Below, piece by piece: positions 35,860 to 45,902 of a stretch of DNA of 64,000 bases. The notes below the pieces were generated by a model that worked only from the letters and a program-made list of their open reading frames with translations, was not told the origin of the DNA and did no database searches. The DNA is taken from assembly GCA_965217935.1 (NCBI GenBank), contig OZ244581.1:4216001-4280000 (forward strand), given 5' to 3'. The position numbers were made by a program, and so were the translations under genes. This DNA comes from JBBROS01 sp965217935. Lineage in GTDB: Bacteria > Pseudomonadota > Alphaproteobacteria > Acetobacterales > Acetobacteraceae. Positions within the stretch are counted from its first letter, which is position 1. Each line of letters opens with the position of its first letter.

Positions 35860-38091
35860 ATGGCCGCTGCCAGTCAACTGCTCATCCGTCTTCGCGCGCT
35901 CATGGCCGGCGGGGCTTCCGACATGCGCGATTTGATGCAGAGCCTGACTGCGCTGGTCGCGGACGAGATCGGGGCCGAAGCGTGCACCGTCTATGCCATG
36001 CGGCCGGGCGACTTGCTGGAGCTTGCCGCCACGTTCGGGCTGAACCCGGAGGCTATCGGGCGGACGCGGCTGCGGGTGGGCGAGGGGATCGTCGGCATCA
36101 CCGCCGCGACCGGACTGATCCAGAACCTGCCGGACGCGCAGAACCATCCGGGGTTCGCTTACCGCCTGGAGACCGGCGAGGACCCCTATGCCTCGTTGCT
36201 GTCCATACCGGTGCGCCGGGCCGGGCGGACGCTCGGAGTGCTGGCGGTGCAGAACCGGGCGCCGCGGCTGTATTCCGACGACGAGTGCGACGTGCTGGAA
36301 ACGGTGGCGATGCTGCTGGCGGAGGTACTGGCCGGGGGCGTTGCGTCCGACGGGGCGGAGCAGGGGTTCGGCGCCGCCCTGCCGCGGCGGTTCAGCGCCA
36401 GCCCGATCGCGCCCGGGATCGCGATCGGCCCGGTGGCGCTCGCGGGACTCGGCGCGCCGTTGCGCCGCTTGCTGGCCGACGACCCGGATGCCGAGCTGGA
36501 GCGGTTTGCCGCGGCGGGCGCGGCCATGCGGCAGTCGCTCGAGGATCTGATCGACACCAGCCTGCCGGACGGCGAGGGCGCGCGGGCCGTGCTGGAGGCG
36601 ACGCGGCTGGTGTCGCGCGACGGCAGCTGGATGGCGCGGGTGCGCGAGGCAATCGCGGGCGGGCTGACGGCGGAGGCCGCGGTCTACCGGGTCAACAACG
36701 AGGTGCGCGACCGGATGCGGCGGATGGCCGATCCGTATATCCGCGAGCGGCTGGCCGATCTGGAAGACCTCGCGAGCCGGCTGCTGACTGCGTTGGGCGC
36801 CGGCAAGACCGACGCGCCGCCGCCGAACGGCAGCATCCTCATCACCCGCAGGCTCGGGCCGGCGCAGTTGCTGGAGTGGCACGCCCGCGGCATCGCCGGC
36901 GTGCTGATCGAGGAGGGCAGCACGGGCGGGCACGCGGCGATCCTGGCCCGGGCGCTCGGCCTGCCGGCCGTCGGCAGCGCCCGCGGGGTGATGGACTCGG
37001 CGGAAGGCGGCGACATGGCTGTTTTGGACGCCGATGAGGGGCAGGTGATCATCCGGCCCGACGACGAGGTGCAGGCCGCCTATCACCGCGCGTTGGACGT
37101 GCGCGCGGCGGCGGAGGCCGGGTATGCGGCGCAGCGCCACCGCCCGTCGCGCAGCCGGAACGGCGAGCCGCTGCAGTTCATGCTCAACGTCGGGCTGGCG
37201 CTGGAAATGGAGCAGCTTGAGGCGACCGGGGCGGCCGGCATCGGCCTGTTCCGCACCGAGATCGCCATGCTGGCCCACGGCAGCGTGGCCGATCTGGCGG
37301 ATCAGACGGCGATCTATGCCCGGGTGCTCGATGCCGCGGGCGACCGTCCGGTTCATTTCCGCACGCTCGACCTCGGCGGCGACAAGCTGCTGCCGGGCGC
37401 GGCGCGGCAGGCGGAGGAGAACCCGGCGATGGGCTGGCGCTCGCTGCGCATCGGGCTTGACCGCCCGGCGCTGCTCCGGCGGCAGTTGCGGGCCTTGCTG
37501 CTGGCGGCCGGCGGGCGGCCGCTCAGCGTGATGTTCCCGATGGTGGCGACGGTCGCCGAGTTCCGCGCGGCCCGGCATCTGCTGCTTGCCGAGGCGGCGC
37601 GGGTGCGGCCCGGTTCGGCGCGGCTGCAGGTCGGCAGCATGATCGAGGTGCCCTCTCTGCTGTATCAGCTCCCGGCGCTGATGGCGGAGGCGGATTTCGT
37701 GTCGATCGGCTCGAACGACCTGATGCAGTTCCTGTTCGCCGCCGACCGCGGGACGCCCTCGCTTGCCAACCGTTACGACCTGTTGAGCGGCCCGGCGCTC
37801 GATGCGATCGCGGCCGTGCAGCAGGCGGCGGAAACGGCCGGGGTCGCGGTCTCGGTTTGCGGGGAGCACGCCTCGCGGCCGCTGGAGGCGCTCGCCCTGG
37901 CCGCCATCGGCGTCATGTCGCTGTCGATGTCGGCGGGGAGCCTGCTGCGGCAGAAGGCGATGTTCGCCCGGGCGGATCTCTCTGAGCTGCGCGGGCTGCT
38001 CGGGGCGTTGCGGCGGCATGACCACGGCGCGGACAGCCTGCGCGATCCGATCGCGGCCTGGGCGCGCGAGCATGGGCTGATCGGTACATAG
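35860..38091 (+). CDS. ptsP: Phosphoenolpyruvate-protein phosphotransferase PtsP (EI-Ntr)
   Basis: First enzyme of the nitrogen-type PTS, which phosphorylates NPr from PEP for regulation, not sugar transport. 743 residues: N-terminal GAF domain (about 1-160), EI N-terminal domain, the phospho-histidine site GGHAAILARALGLPAVG near residue 360, and a PEP-binding barrel with IGLFRTEI, FRTLDLGGDK and the catalytic Cys in VSVCGEHA. The GAF domain suggests control by small ligands such as glutamine. Confidence 0.93.
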   Translation: MAAASQLLIRLRALMAGGASDMRDLMQSLTALVADEIGAEACTVYAMRPGDLLELAATFGLNPEAIGRTRLRVGEGIVGITAATGLIQNLPDAQNHPGFAYRLETGEDPYASLLSIPVRRAGRTLGVLAVQNRAPRLYSDDECDVLETVAMLLAEVLAGGVASDGAEQGFGAALPRRFSASPIAPGIAIGPVALAGLGAPLRRLLADDPDAELERFAAAGAAMRQSLEDLIDTSLPDGEGARAVLEATRLVSRDGSWMARVREAIAGGLTAEAAVYRVNNEVRDRMRRMADPYIRERLADLEDLASRLLTALGAGKTDAPPPNGSILITRRLGPAQLLEWHARGIAGVLIEEGSTGGHAAILARALGLPAVGSARGVMDSAEGGDMAVLDADEGQVIIRPDDEVQAAYHRALDVRAAAEAGYAAQRHRPSRSRNGEPLQFMLNVGLALEMEQLEATGAAGIGLFRTEIAMLAHGSVADLADQTAIYARVLDAAGDRPVHFRTLDLGGDKLLPGAARQAEENPAMGWRSLRIGLDRPALLRRQLRALLLAAGGRPLSVMFPMVATVAEFRAARHLLLAEAARVRPGSARLQVGSMIEVPSLLYQLPALMAEADFVSIGSNDLMQFLFAADRGTPSLANRYDLLSGPALDAIAAVQQAAETAGVAVSVCGEHASRPLEALALAAIGVMSLSMSAGSLLRQKAMFARADLSELRGLLGALRRHDHGADSLRDPIAAWAREHGLIGT

Positions 38092-38220
38092 GCCACACAA
38101 CCTGAAGTCGAGTCTTAGGCCCCTGTTGTCAAGTTCAGACAAACAACGTTACAAGGGCGGACCGTTGAAAGGTCCAGTGCATTGCAGAGCCGCAGGCCCC
38201 GCTTCCAGCAAGCATCGGAG

Positions 38221-39093
38221 ATGATGTCCGCCGTTGAGCCGGGCGGCGCGCTGGGCGGCGCGCCCGCGCTCGGCGCTTTCCGGGTGGGGGCGGAGCTGCG
38301 CGCGGCCCGGCTTCGGCTGGGGTGGGGCCTGCCCGAGATTGCAGACGCTTTGCGAATCCGGCTGCTCTATCTGGAGGGCATCGAGGCGGGACGCCTTGCC
38401 GACTTGCCGGGCAATGCCTACGCGCTCGGCTACCTTCGGATCTATGCGAAGGCGTTGGGACTCGATCCTGGGGAGGTCGCGCGGCGGTTCCGTGCCGAGG
38501 CGCAGGAGGTGGACCGGCGGCCGGACCTGACGTTCCCCGCGCCGGTGCCGCAGCGCGGGGCGCCGACGGGCGCGGTAGTGCTGCTTGGGGCGCTGATTAC
38601 CGCGATCAGTTACGCGGCTTGGTTCGGCTATTACGATGTGCCGGGGGCGCAGCAGCGTGAGACGCCGCCAGTTCCGGCGCGTTTTGCTGAACCGCCTCGA
38701 CCGTCTTCGCCCTCCGGTCCTGCCCCTGACAGCTTGGCGTCTCAATCGGCGCCGGATCAGGCGGCGCTGCCGGCTGCGATGCCGTCCGATCCCGCCGAGG
38801 CCGAGGTGGTTGCGGATGCGGCGGATGCCTCGCCGCCTGGCGGTCAGACGCTGCTCCGCTTCACTGCGGCCTCGTGGGTGCAGGTGCGGCAGAAGCAGGG
38901 GCCGGTGCTGGTCAGCCGCGTCATGCGGCCCGGGGAGACCTGGCCTGTGCCGCCGGACGGGCCGTTGCTGCTCACGACCGGCAATGCGGGCGGGACGGAG
39001 ATCGTCGTGGACGGCGTGGCGCAGCCGCCGCTTGGGCCTCCGGGCGCGGTGAAGCGGGACATCCCGATCGGCGCCGCCTCGCCGTCGCAGTAG
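38221..39093 (+). CDS. RodZ-like HTH membrane protein
   Basis: Cytoskeletal-type protein linking MreB to the membrane. About 290 residues from ATG 38221 (38224 also possible): an N-terminal HTH domain (RVGAELRAARLRLGWGLPEI...ALRIRLLYLEGIEAG), a single membrane helix (GAVVLLGALITAISYAAWFG), a Pro/Ala-rich periplasmic linker and a C-terminal DUF4115-like domain (LRFTAASWVQVRQKQG). It precedes ispG, the usual rodZ-ispG order. Confidence 0.85.
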   Translation: MMSAVEPGGALGGAPALGAFRVGAELRAARLRLGWGLPEIADALRIRLLYLEGIEAGRLADLPGNAYALGYLRIYAKALGLDPGEVARRFRAEAQEVDRRPDLTFPAPVPQRGAPTGAVVLLGALITAISYAAWFGYYDVPGAQQRETPPVPARFAEPPRPSSPSGPAPDSLASQSAPDQAALPAAMPSDPAEAEVVADAADASPPGGQTLLRFTAASWVQVRQKQGPVLVSRVMRPGETWPVPPDGPLLLTTGNAGGTEIVVDGVAQPPLGPPGAVKRDIPIGAASPSQ

Positions 39094-39197
39094 AACGCGC
39101 CGCCTCGATCGGCCTGGCCGGGCATTTGCCGCGCCCTGGCTGTTCCAGTCGGGGCGATTGCGGGCTATATGCGGAGGGCAATTCGGAAAGCAGGTGC

Positions 39198-40322
39198 ATG
39201 AGCTACCGTCCCTATCAGCAGATCGACCGTCGCCGCTCGCGCCAGATCCATGTCGGTCCGGTGCCGGTCGGCGGCGACGCGCCGATCACGGTGCAGACGA
39301 TGACCAACACGCTGACGACCGACGTTCCGGCGACGATCGCGCAGATCAAGCGGGCGGAGGAGGCGGGCGTCGATATCGTGCGGGTGTCGTGCCCGGACCA
39401 GGACAGCGCGCTGGCGTTGAAGCAGATCGTGCCGGCGGTCGGGGTGCCGGTCGTGGCGGACATCCATTTCCATTACCGCCGGGCGATCGAGGCGGCGCAG
39501 AGCGGGGCGGCTTGCTTGCGCATCAATCCGGGGAATATCGGCAGCCCGGAGCGAGTGCGCGAGGTGGTGAAGGCGGCGCGCGATCACGGGTGCTCGATGC
39601 GGATCGGGGTGAACGCCGGGTCGCTGGAGCGGCACTTGCTGGAGAAGTATGGCGAGCCGAACCCGGAGGCGCTGGTGGAGAGCGCGCTCGAGCATGCCAA
39701 GATTTTGCAGGACCATGATTTCCACGAGTTCAAGATCAGCGTAAAGGCGAGCGACGTGTTCATGGCGGTGGCTGCCTACCAGCAGTTGGCCGAGCAGTGC
39801 GACCACCCTCTGCATATCGGCATCACCGAGGCGGGGACGAAGCGGGCGGGGACGGTGAAGTCCTCGATCGGGCTCGGCAGCCTGCTGTGGGCCGGGGTCG
39901 GGGATACGCTGCGGGTGTCGCTGTCGGCGGAGCCCGAGGAGGAGGTGCTTGTCGGGTGGGACATCCTGAAATCGCTCGGGCTGCGGCACCGGGGGGTGAA
40001 GATCGTCTCCTGCCCGTCGTGCGCGCGGCAGGGCTTCAACGTGATCGACACGGTGGCGCAGCTTGAAGACCGGCTGGCGCACATCAAGACGCCGATCACG
40101 CTGAGCATCATCGGCTGCGTGGTGAACGGCCCGGGCGAGGCGCTGATGACCGACATCGGCGTAACGGGCGGCGGGAACGGGCGGCACATGGTCTATGCGG
40201 CCGGCAAGACCGACCACACCATAGAGGGCGCCGGCATGATCGAGCGCATCGTCGATCTGGTGGAGCGCAGGGCGGAGGCGCTTGCCGCCGAGCAGGATGC
40301 GGTGAAAGTCGCGGCGGAGTAG
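39198..40322 (+). CDS. ispG: 4-hydroxy-3-methylbut-2-enyl diphosphate synthase IspG
   Basis: Penultimate step of the MEP isoprenoid pathway; a [4Fe-4S] enzyme. 374 residues from ATG 39198 (MSYRPYQQIDRRRSRQIHVG); the frame is open upstream, but earlier starts overlap the rodZ-like gene. The cluster cysteines are in SCPSCARQGFNVIDT and the GCVVNGPGEA motif. The stop region also supplies the RBS of hisS (GGAGtagcg). Confidence 0.95.
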   Translation: MSYRPYQQIDRRRSRQIHVGPVPVGGDAPITVQTMTNTLTTDVPATIAQIKRAEEAGVDIVRVSCPDQDSALALKQIVPAVGVPVVADIHFHYRRAIEAAQSGAACLRINPGNIGSPERVREVVKAARDHGCSMRIGVNAGSLERHLLEKYGEPNPEALVESALEHAKILQDHDFHEFKISVKASDVFMAVAAYQQLAEQCDHPLHIGITEAGTKRAGTVKSSIGLGSLLWAGVGDTLRVSLSAEPEEEVLVGWDILKSLGLRHRGVKIVSCPSCARQGFNVIDTVAQLEDRLAHIKTPITLSIIGCVVNGPGEALMTDIGVTGGGNGRHMVYAAGKTDHTIEGAGMIERIVDLVERRAEALAAEQDAVKVAAE

Positions 40323-40324
40323 CG

Positions 40325-41635
40325 TTGGCAGACCTGCAACCGGTCCGCGGCACGCGGGACCTGATCGGCGAGGAGCAGCGGCGGCACGCCTGTGTCATCG
40401 ACACGGCCCGGCGCGTCGCCGGCCTGTATGGGCATGAGGAATGGGCGACGCCGGTGTTCGAGAATACGCGGGTGTTCGCCCGCACCCTGGGCGAGACCTC
40501 GGACGTGGTGACGAAGGAGATGTATACGTTCGAGGACCGTGGCGGGGACAGCGTCACGCTGCGGCCGGAGAACACGGCGGGGATTTGCCGGGCGCTGGTC
40601 ACGAACGGGCTGACGCAGTCGCTGCCGCAGAAGGTGTTCTATGCTGGGCCGATGTTCCGCTACGAGCGGCCGCAGAAGGGGCGGTATCGGCAGTTCCATC
40701 AGATCGGGGCGGAGCTGATCGGGCCTGCGGAGCCGTTGGCGGATGCGGAGGTGATCGCGATGGGCTGGGCGATCCTGCGCGACCTTGGCCTGGCGGAAAC
40801 CGTCGAGCTGCAGGTCAACACGCTGGGGGACGCCGAGAGCCGGGCCGCTTACCGGGCAGCGCTGGTTGATTACTTTACGGCGCGGCAGGATGCCCTGTCG
40901 GCTGAAAGCCGGGAGCGGCTGTCGCGCAACCCGCTTCGCATCCTGGACAGCAAGGATGCGGGCGATCGGACGTTGGTCGCGGGTGCCCCGGTGATCGGGC
41001 CGTCGCTGACGTTGCGCGCGGCAACGTTCTGGGACGGGCTGCGCCGAGGCTTGGAACAGTTCGGCGTGCCGTTCGTGGAAAATCCGCGGATCGTGCGTGG
41101 CCTCGACTACTACAATCATACCGCGTTCGAGTTCGTGACCACGGAGCTTGGCGCGCAAGGCACGGTCATGGCAGGCGGCCGCTACGACGGGCTGGTGCAG
41201 CAGATGGGCGGCCCGAGCGTGCCTGCCGTCGGGTGGGCGGCGGGCATTGAACGCTTGGCGATGTTGCCGATGACGCTTCCTGCCAAGGCGGCGCCGGTGG
41301 TCGTCGTGCCGATGGGCGACGGCGAGGAGACGTACGCGATTGAGATTCTGCAGCGCATCCGGTCCGGCGAGGTGCGGGCCGAGATCGGTTACCGGGGCAA
41401 TATCAAGCGTCGCCTGGAGCGTGCGAACCGCGTCGGCGCCGAAACGGCGGTGATCATCGGCAGCGCGGAGCGTGAACGAAACACGGTGCAGGTGAAGAAC
41501 CTGCAAACGGGCGAGCAGACGGAGGTGCAGGCCCGGGAGTTGTTGCTGCACCTGGCTCCTGGCGCGACGCAGGCGGCAGCAAGCGTCGCGCCACCCGCGG
41601 TAGGGGGGGGCAGGCCTTCAGGAGCGGACCCCTGA
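40325..41635 (+). CDS. hisS: Histidyl-tRNA synthetase
   Basis: Class II aminoacyl-tRNA synthetase, 436 residues. TTG start at 40325, 2 bp after ispG, with GGAG 6 bases upstream. Motif 2 region FYAGPMFRYERPQKGRYRQF, the histidine loops RGLDYYNHTAFEF and AGGRYDGLVQQMGG are intact. The last 20 or so residues are low complexity (with a GGGG run), just before prfA. Confidence 0.95.
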   Translation: MADLQPVRGTRDLIGEEQRRHACVIDTARRVAGLYGHEEWATPVFENTRVFARTLGETSDVVTKEMYTFEDRGGDSVTLRPENTAGICRALVTNGLTQSLPQKVFYAGPMFRYERPQKGRYRQFHQIGAELIGPAEPLADAEVIAMGWAILRDLGLAETVELQVNTLGDAESRAAYRAALVDYFTARQDALSAESRERLSRNPLRILDSKDAGDRTLVAGAPVIGPSLTLRAATFWDGLRRGLEQFGVPFVENPRIVRGLDYYNHTAFEFVTTELGAQGTVMAGGRYDGLVQQMGGPSVPAVGWAAGIERLAMLPMTLPAKAAPVVVVPMGDGEETYAIEILQRIRSGEVRAEIGYRGNIKRRLERANRVGAETAVIIGSAERERNTVQVKNLQTGEQTEVQARELLLHLAPGATQAAASVAPPAVGGGRPSGADP

Positions 41636-42694
41636 ATGAGGGATTCGCTTGACTACAAGCTCGACCGCATCGTCGGCCGGGCGGCGGAACTCCGCAGCCT
41701 GCTGAGCGAAGGGGGCGGGGACGGGTATGCCAAGCTGAGCAAGGAGCTGAGCGACCTCGACCCGATCGTCGAGCGGATCGGCGACCTGCGCGCGGCCGAG
41801 CAGGCGTCGAGCGATGCCGAGCAGCTTCTGTCCGATCCCGAGATGCGGGCGCTGGCGGAGGCCGAGTTGTTCGAGCTCAAGGAGCGGCTGCCGGCTTTGC
41901 GGCATGAGATCCGGCTGGCCTTGCTGCCGCAGGACGAGGCGGACGCAAGGAGCGCCATCCTGGAGGTGCGGCCCGCGGCGGGCGGGGACGAGGCCGGGCT
42001 GTTCGCCGCCGAGTTGTTCGGCATGTATCAGAAATACGCGGCGCAGAAGGGGTGGCGCACCGAGGTGCTGGAGTATGCCGACACCGGGCTGGGGGGCATC
42101 AAGGAGGCCGTGGCGGAGATCACGGGGCGCAACGTGTTCGCCCGGTTCAAGTATGAGTCCGGCGTGCACCGGGTGCAGCGCGTGCCGGCCACGGAAAGCC
42201 AGGGGCGCATCCATACCTCGACGGTGACGGTGGCCGTGCTGCCCGAGGCGGAGGAGTTCGACGTCGAGGTCAACGACGCCGACCTGCGGATCGACGTTTA
42301 TCGCGCGTCCGGCGCTGGCGGGCAGCACGTGAACAAGACGGAGAGCGCGGTGCGGATCACGCATCTCCCGAGCGGGGTGGTGGTCGCGATGCAGGAGGAG
42401 CGGAGCCAGCATAAGAACCGCGCCAAGGCGATGAAGATCCTGCGGTCCAAGCTGTATGACGCGCAGCGGAGCAGCCTCGATGCCACGCGCGCCGCGGATC
42501 GGCGCAGTCAGGTGGGCACCGGGGACCGTAGCGAGCGCATCCGCACCTATAACTTCCCGCAAGGCCGGGTCAGCGACCACCGCATCGGGCTGACGCTGCA
42601 CAGCATCGACCGCATCATGGAAGGCGACCTCGACGAGATCGTCGACCGGCTGACGGCGGAGGACCAGGCGGCGAGGCTGGCGGCGCAGGAGTGA
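41636..42694 (+). CDS. prfA: Peptide chain release factor 1
   Basis: Recognises UAG and UAA stop codons. 352 residues, starting right after the hisS stop. The catalytic GGQ is in RASGAGGQHVNKTESAVRI; the anticodon-like PAT-type loop is in HRVQRVPATESQGRIHTST. prmC, which methylates this glutamine, follows 7 bp later. Confidence 0.96.
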   Translation: MRDSLDYKLDRIVGRAAELRSLLSEGGGDGYAKLSKELSDLDPIVERIGDLRAAEQASSDAEQLLSDPEMRALAEAELFELKERLPALRHEIRLALLPQDEADARSAILEVRPAAGGDEAGLFAAELFGMYQKYAAQKGWRTEVLEYADTGLGGIKEAVAEITGRNVFARFKYESGVHRVQRVPATESQGRIHTSTVTVAVLPEAEEFDVEVNDADLRIDVYRASGAGGQHVNKTESAVRITHLPSGVVVAMQEERSQHKNRAKAMKILRSKLYDAQRSSLDATRAADRRSQVGTGDRSERIRTYNFPQGRVSDHRIGLTLHSIDRIMEGDLDEIVDRLTAEDQAARLAAQE

Positions 42695-42701
42695 CGATGC
42701 G

Positions 42702-43565
42702 TTGCTGGTGACGGCGGGTGCGGCGCTTCGCGACGCCGCGGCCCGCCTGGCCGCGGCCGGCATTGACAACCCGGCGCTCGACGCGCGGCTGTTGCTGGCG
42801 TTCGCCACCGGGCTTGACCAGGCCGCGCTGATCAGCGGCCGGGCGAGGCTAATCGAGGCAGGCGAATTCGATGCCCTGGTTGCGCGGCGCGTTGCCCGGG
42901 AGCCGTTGGCGTTCATCATGGGGCGCCAGGGGTTCTGGAGTCTTGATCTCGACGTGTCCGACGCGACGCTGATCCCGCGTCCTGATTCTGAAACGCTGAT
43001 CGACGCCGCCATCGCGGCTTTCCCCGAGCGCGGCCGCGTTCTGCGCGTGCTTGACCTCGGCACGGGCACGGGGTGCCTGTTGCTCGCAGCACTCAGCGAG
43101 TTTCCTGCGGCGTGGGGGCTTGGGATCGACCGGGCATGGGATGCGGCCGCGCTGGCCCGGCGCAATGCGGCCAGGCTCGGGTTCGACGCGCGCGCCAGTT
43201 TTGCCGTTGGCGACTGGGCGGGGGCGGTCGAGGGGCGGTTCGACCTGGTGTTAAGCAATCCGCCCTATATTCCCGCCGACGAGGTGCCCCGGCTGATGCC
43301 CGAGGTGTCTCGGTTCGAGCCGCGCGGGGCGCTGGATGGCGGCCCTGACGGGCTCGATTGCTACCGGGCGTTGCTAGGCGGGCTGCGCCGGGTTGTCGCG
43401 CCCGGCGGCGTGGCGATCGTCGAAGTCGGGGCAGGGCAGGCGGAGCCTGTTGGCGGTTTGGCCCGGCCGGCTGGGTTCACGCCGACATTTCGCAACGATT
43501 TGAGCGGCGTCGCACGTGCGGTCGTGCTGCATGGAGGGGTTGGCAGCAGGGTTGCAGGCGATTAG
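42702..43565 (+). CDS. prmC: Release factor glutamine methyltransferase
   Basis: Methylates the GGQ glutamine of release factors. 287 residues. No in-frame ATG near the start; TTG 42702 is preferred because AGGAG lies 9 nt upstream, with GTG 42708 an alternative. SAM motif LDLGTGTGCLLLAAL and catalytic NPPYIPADEV are intact. Confidence 0.93.
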   Translation: MLVTAGAALRDAAARLAAAGIDNPALDARLLLAFATGLDQAALISGRARLIEAGEFDALVARRVAREPLAFIMGRQGFWSLDLDVSDATLIPRPDSETLIDAAIAAFPERGRVLRVLDLGTGTGCLLLAALSEFPAAWGLGIDRAWDAAALARRNAARLGFDARASFAVGDWAGAVEGRFDLVLSNPPYIPADEVPRLMPEVSRFEPRGALDGGPDGLDCYRALLGGLRRVVAPGGVAIVEVGAGQAEPVGGLARPAGFTPTFRNDLSGVARAVVLHGGVGSRVAGD

Positions 43566-43752
43566 TTATGACTCTGCTTGCTGGGGTTTCAGGGTCATCC
43601 CTGTTCCCGTGATGTCCGATAGGACACCGGAGAGACATTCGGTTTTCGGAATGGCGCGCAGTCAATCGCCAACGGACGGCCTAGAGCAGCGGCAGACGCC
43701 AACGCGACATCCTGATGGGAAGTTTTGAGAGTGCCCCAATGAGCATCATTCA

Positions 43753-44205
43753 ATGAGCATGAACATGAAGCGTATGCGTGGACGCAACCATCGCGGCGGC
43801 AGCGGCGGCGGTCCGATCCGTCATCAGAGCGGCACGACGCCGATGAACCGCAACCACGTCTTCGACAGCAACGGGCCGGATTTGCGGGTTCGCGGCACGT
43901 CACAGCAACTGTTCGAGAAATATTTGCAGCTCGGGCGTGACGCGACGAGCAGCGGCGACCGGGTGATGGCGGAGAGTTATTTCCAGTATGCCGAGCACTA
44001 TTTCCGCATCCTGAACGCGATGAACCAGGCGGCGCAGCAGCAGGGGCAAGGGTCGCACAGCGGCCAGGGCTACCAGCGGCGGCAGGACCAGCAATACGGC
44101 GGCGAGACGCAAGAGGGTTCGGACGAGACCGAAGAGCCGAATGCGGAACAGCCGGGCGGGGAGACGCGGCCGATCGCGATCACGGCAGGGGCGCCGGAGA
44201 GCTGA
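43753..44205 (+). CDS. DUF4167 family protein
   Basis: 150 residues. The N-terminal basic part (MKRMRGRNHRGG) and the conserved core DLRVRGTSQQLFEKYLQLGR, followed by DATSSGDRVMAESYFQYAEHYFR, define DUF4167. The C-terminal third is Gln/Glu rich and disordered. It usually follows prmC in alphaproteobacteria, as here. RNA binding is likely from composition, but function is unknown. Confidence 0.85.
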   Translation: MSMNMKRMRGRNHRGGSGGGPIRHQSGTTPMNRNHVFDSNGPDLRVRGTSQQLFEKYLQLGRDATSSGDRVMAESYFQYAEHYFRILNAMNQAAQQQGQGSHSGQGYQRRQDQQYGGETQEGSDETEEPNAEQPGGETRPIAITAGAPES

Positions 44206-44614
44206 TTTGTTGAGGCCGTGCCGTCGATGAGAGATTTTCGGCATGACGGGCCCCAATTGATGCGTGGTCAACCGTTGCTGGAGCCGGCCGATGCGGCGCT
44301 ACGGCCTTCGAAATGATTGGTGGGGCAAATTCATGGCCCGCTCCTTGGCCGCGAGGGTCATGCCGGCGTGACGACGGCTGACCACCGCCCGTTCGTTAAG
44401 GCGGCGCTGTTCCGAGTAGGCGTCTCATGCCGAAGCGGTTACGGGACAGAAATGAATCCGCGGCGCTGCAGCCTCTGGTCAAGGTTCGGCATATAATACC
44501 AGGCGCCCTGCGCATTGACCGTTCTCCGCTTCGGCCATCGTGAGTATTTTCGGCGTGACAAGCCTGGTAAACCGGTCATCGCACAAGGCCGTTGATATAA
44601 GCTCATATTTCTAT
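44206..44614 (+). other. Non-coding stretch
   Basis: 409 bp with no convincing gene on either strand. It includes a short A/T-rich island around 44593-44620. It borders the decayed mobile-element patch, so it may hold remnants too worn to recognise. Confidence 0.5.
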
Positions 44615-44830
44615 CTATCTGGCCGCCGACGCTGATAACGAACGCGCCATGATCGGCAGCGCCGTCGGGTTGGACGTGACGTTCGCGGCGGCGTAGCCCA
44701 CGCGCGGGCCGGCGTCGGGGCCGAGCGCGTGCGGCAGGCGGAGGGCTGAAACGCCGGACCAGGCGCCTGCGCTGCCCGGCACGGTCTTGCCGTCAATGGC
44801 GACTCGGCCCTGGCTGATCATCGCCGCCGG
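44615..44830 (-). pseudogene. Fragment of an ISAs1-like transposase
   Basis: Minus-strand reading ISQGRVAIDGKTVPGSAGAW, then VSALRLPHALGPDAG, then ANVTSNPTALPIMARSL, resembles the DDE core of ISAs1-family transposases (AIDGKT..GS, then KSNEI.A). Only about 65 codons remain, with no proper start and no end repeats. The reading is by resemblance only. Confidence 0.4.
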
Positions 44831-45846
44831 CCGCGTGCGGCTCGCGGACCTGGGCCGTGCGCGTGTTGACGTGGCGGCGCTGCCGCGGCCCGCTCGATGC
44901 GCCGGGTGACTTGCATGCGTATTCCGACGCAAAGCAGCCGGTGATTCCGACGCAAGCCAGCCAGTGATTCCGAGGCATTCCAGCCATCCCTGAGCAGGGA
45001 GTGGCGGCGCGGTTCGCGAGCAGTCGTTCACCGACGGCAGAGTTGTTCTCCAGTGATCTTGGGGAGCGCCATGCCAGGCCAGAGACTGCCGATGCGTCAA
45101 GTTCGAGAAGTATTACGGCTGCGACACGCGTGCGGCCACAGCGGCCACCAGATTGCGGCCATGACCGGGATCAGCCGCTACGGGGTTGCCGAGTATCTGC
45201 GGCGCGCTGCCGTGGTCGGGATCACGTGGACCTGCCTGGGCCGGTGCCGGCTGAGCTGGACGATGCGGCGCTGGAGCGCAAGCTGTTCAGCCCGCCGTTC
45301 GTGGCCGAGCCGTCGCGTGCGCAGCCGGACTGGCCGCATTGGCATGCCGAGCTACGCCGGCCGGGGGTGACCTTGCTGCTGGCTTGGGAGGAATACAGGA
45401 CTGGGCAAACGGATGGGTATGGCTACAGCCGGTTTTGCGACCTGTATGCGGTTTGGCGGGGCCGCCTGTCGCCGACGATGCGCCAGACCCATCCGGCGGG
45501 TGAGCGTTTGTTCGTCGACGACGCCGGGCAGACGGTGACGGTGATCGACGGCGCCACTGGCGAGGCGCGGCAGGCGCAGATTTTCGTGGCGGCGCTGGGG
45601 GCGTCCAACTTCACCGATGCGGACGCGCGTTGGACGCAGTCGCTGCCGGACTGGCTTGGTTGCCACGTTGGAGCTTTTGCCCACATGGGCGGGGTAGCGC
45701 GGCAACTTGTCTGCGACAACCTGAAATCCGGCGTCACAGCCGCCAGCCGCTATGAGCCTGGCATCAGCCGCGCGTATCAGGACTTGGCCAGCCATTACGG
45801 CACGGCGGTGCTGCCGGCGCGGGTCCGGCGCCCGCGCGACAAGGCC

Positions 45847-45902
45847 ATCGCGAAGCGATCCGTCCCGAAGGGCGGGATCGCCAAGGGCGATCCCGAGGGG
45901 TC
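45847..45902 (+). repeat. 56-bp palindromic block inserted in istA
   Basis: Interrupts istA between RRPRDKA and VEVAVQ. It is made of small hairpins with 3-nt loops: ATCGC-GAA-GCGAT, an imperfect GATCC...GGATC, and a perfect 9-bp stem GGGATCGCC-AAG-GGCGATCCC. Net gain is about 50 bp, which accounts exactly for the frame change. Confidence 0.7.

Noticed and set aside
35809..38142. 777-codon open frame on the minus strand
   Set aside because: Antisense to ptsP, which has complete catalytic motifs.
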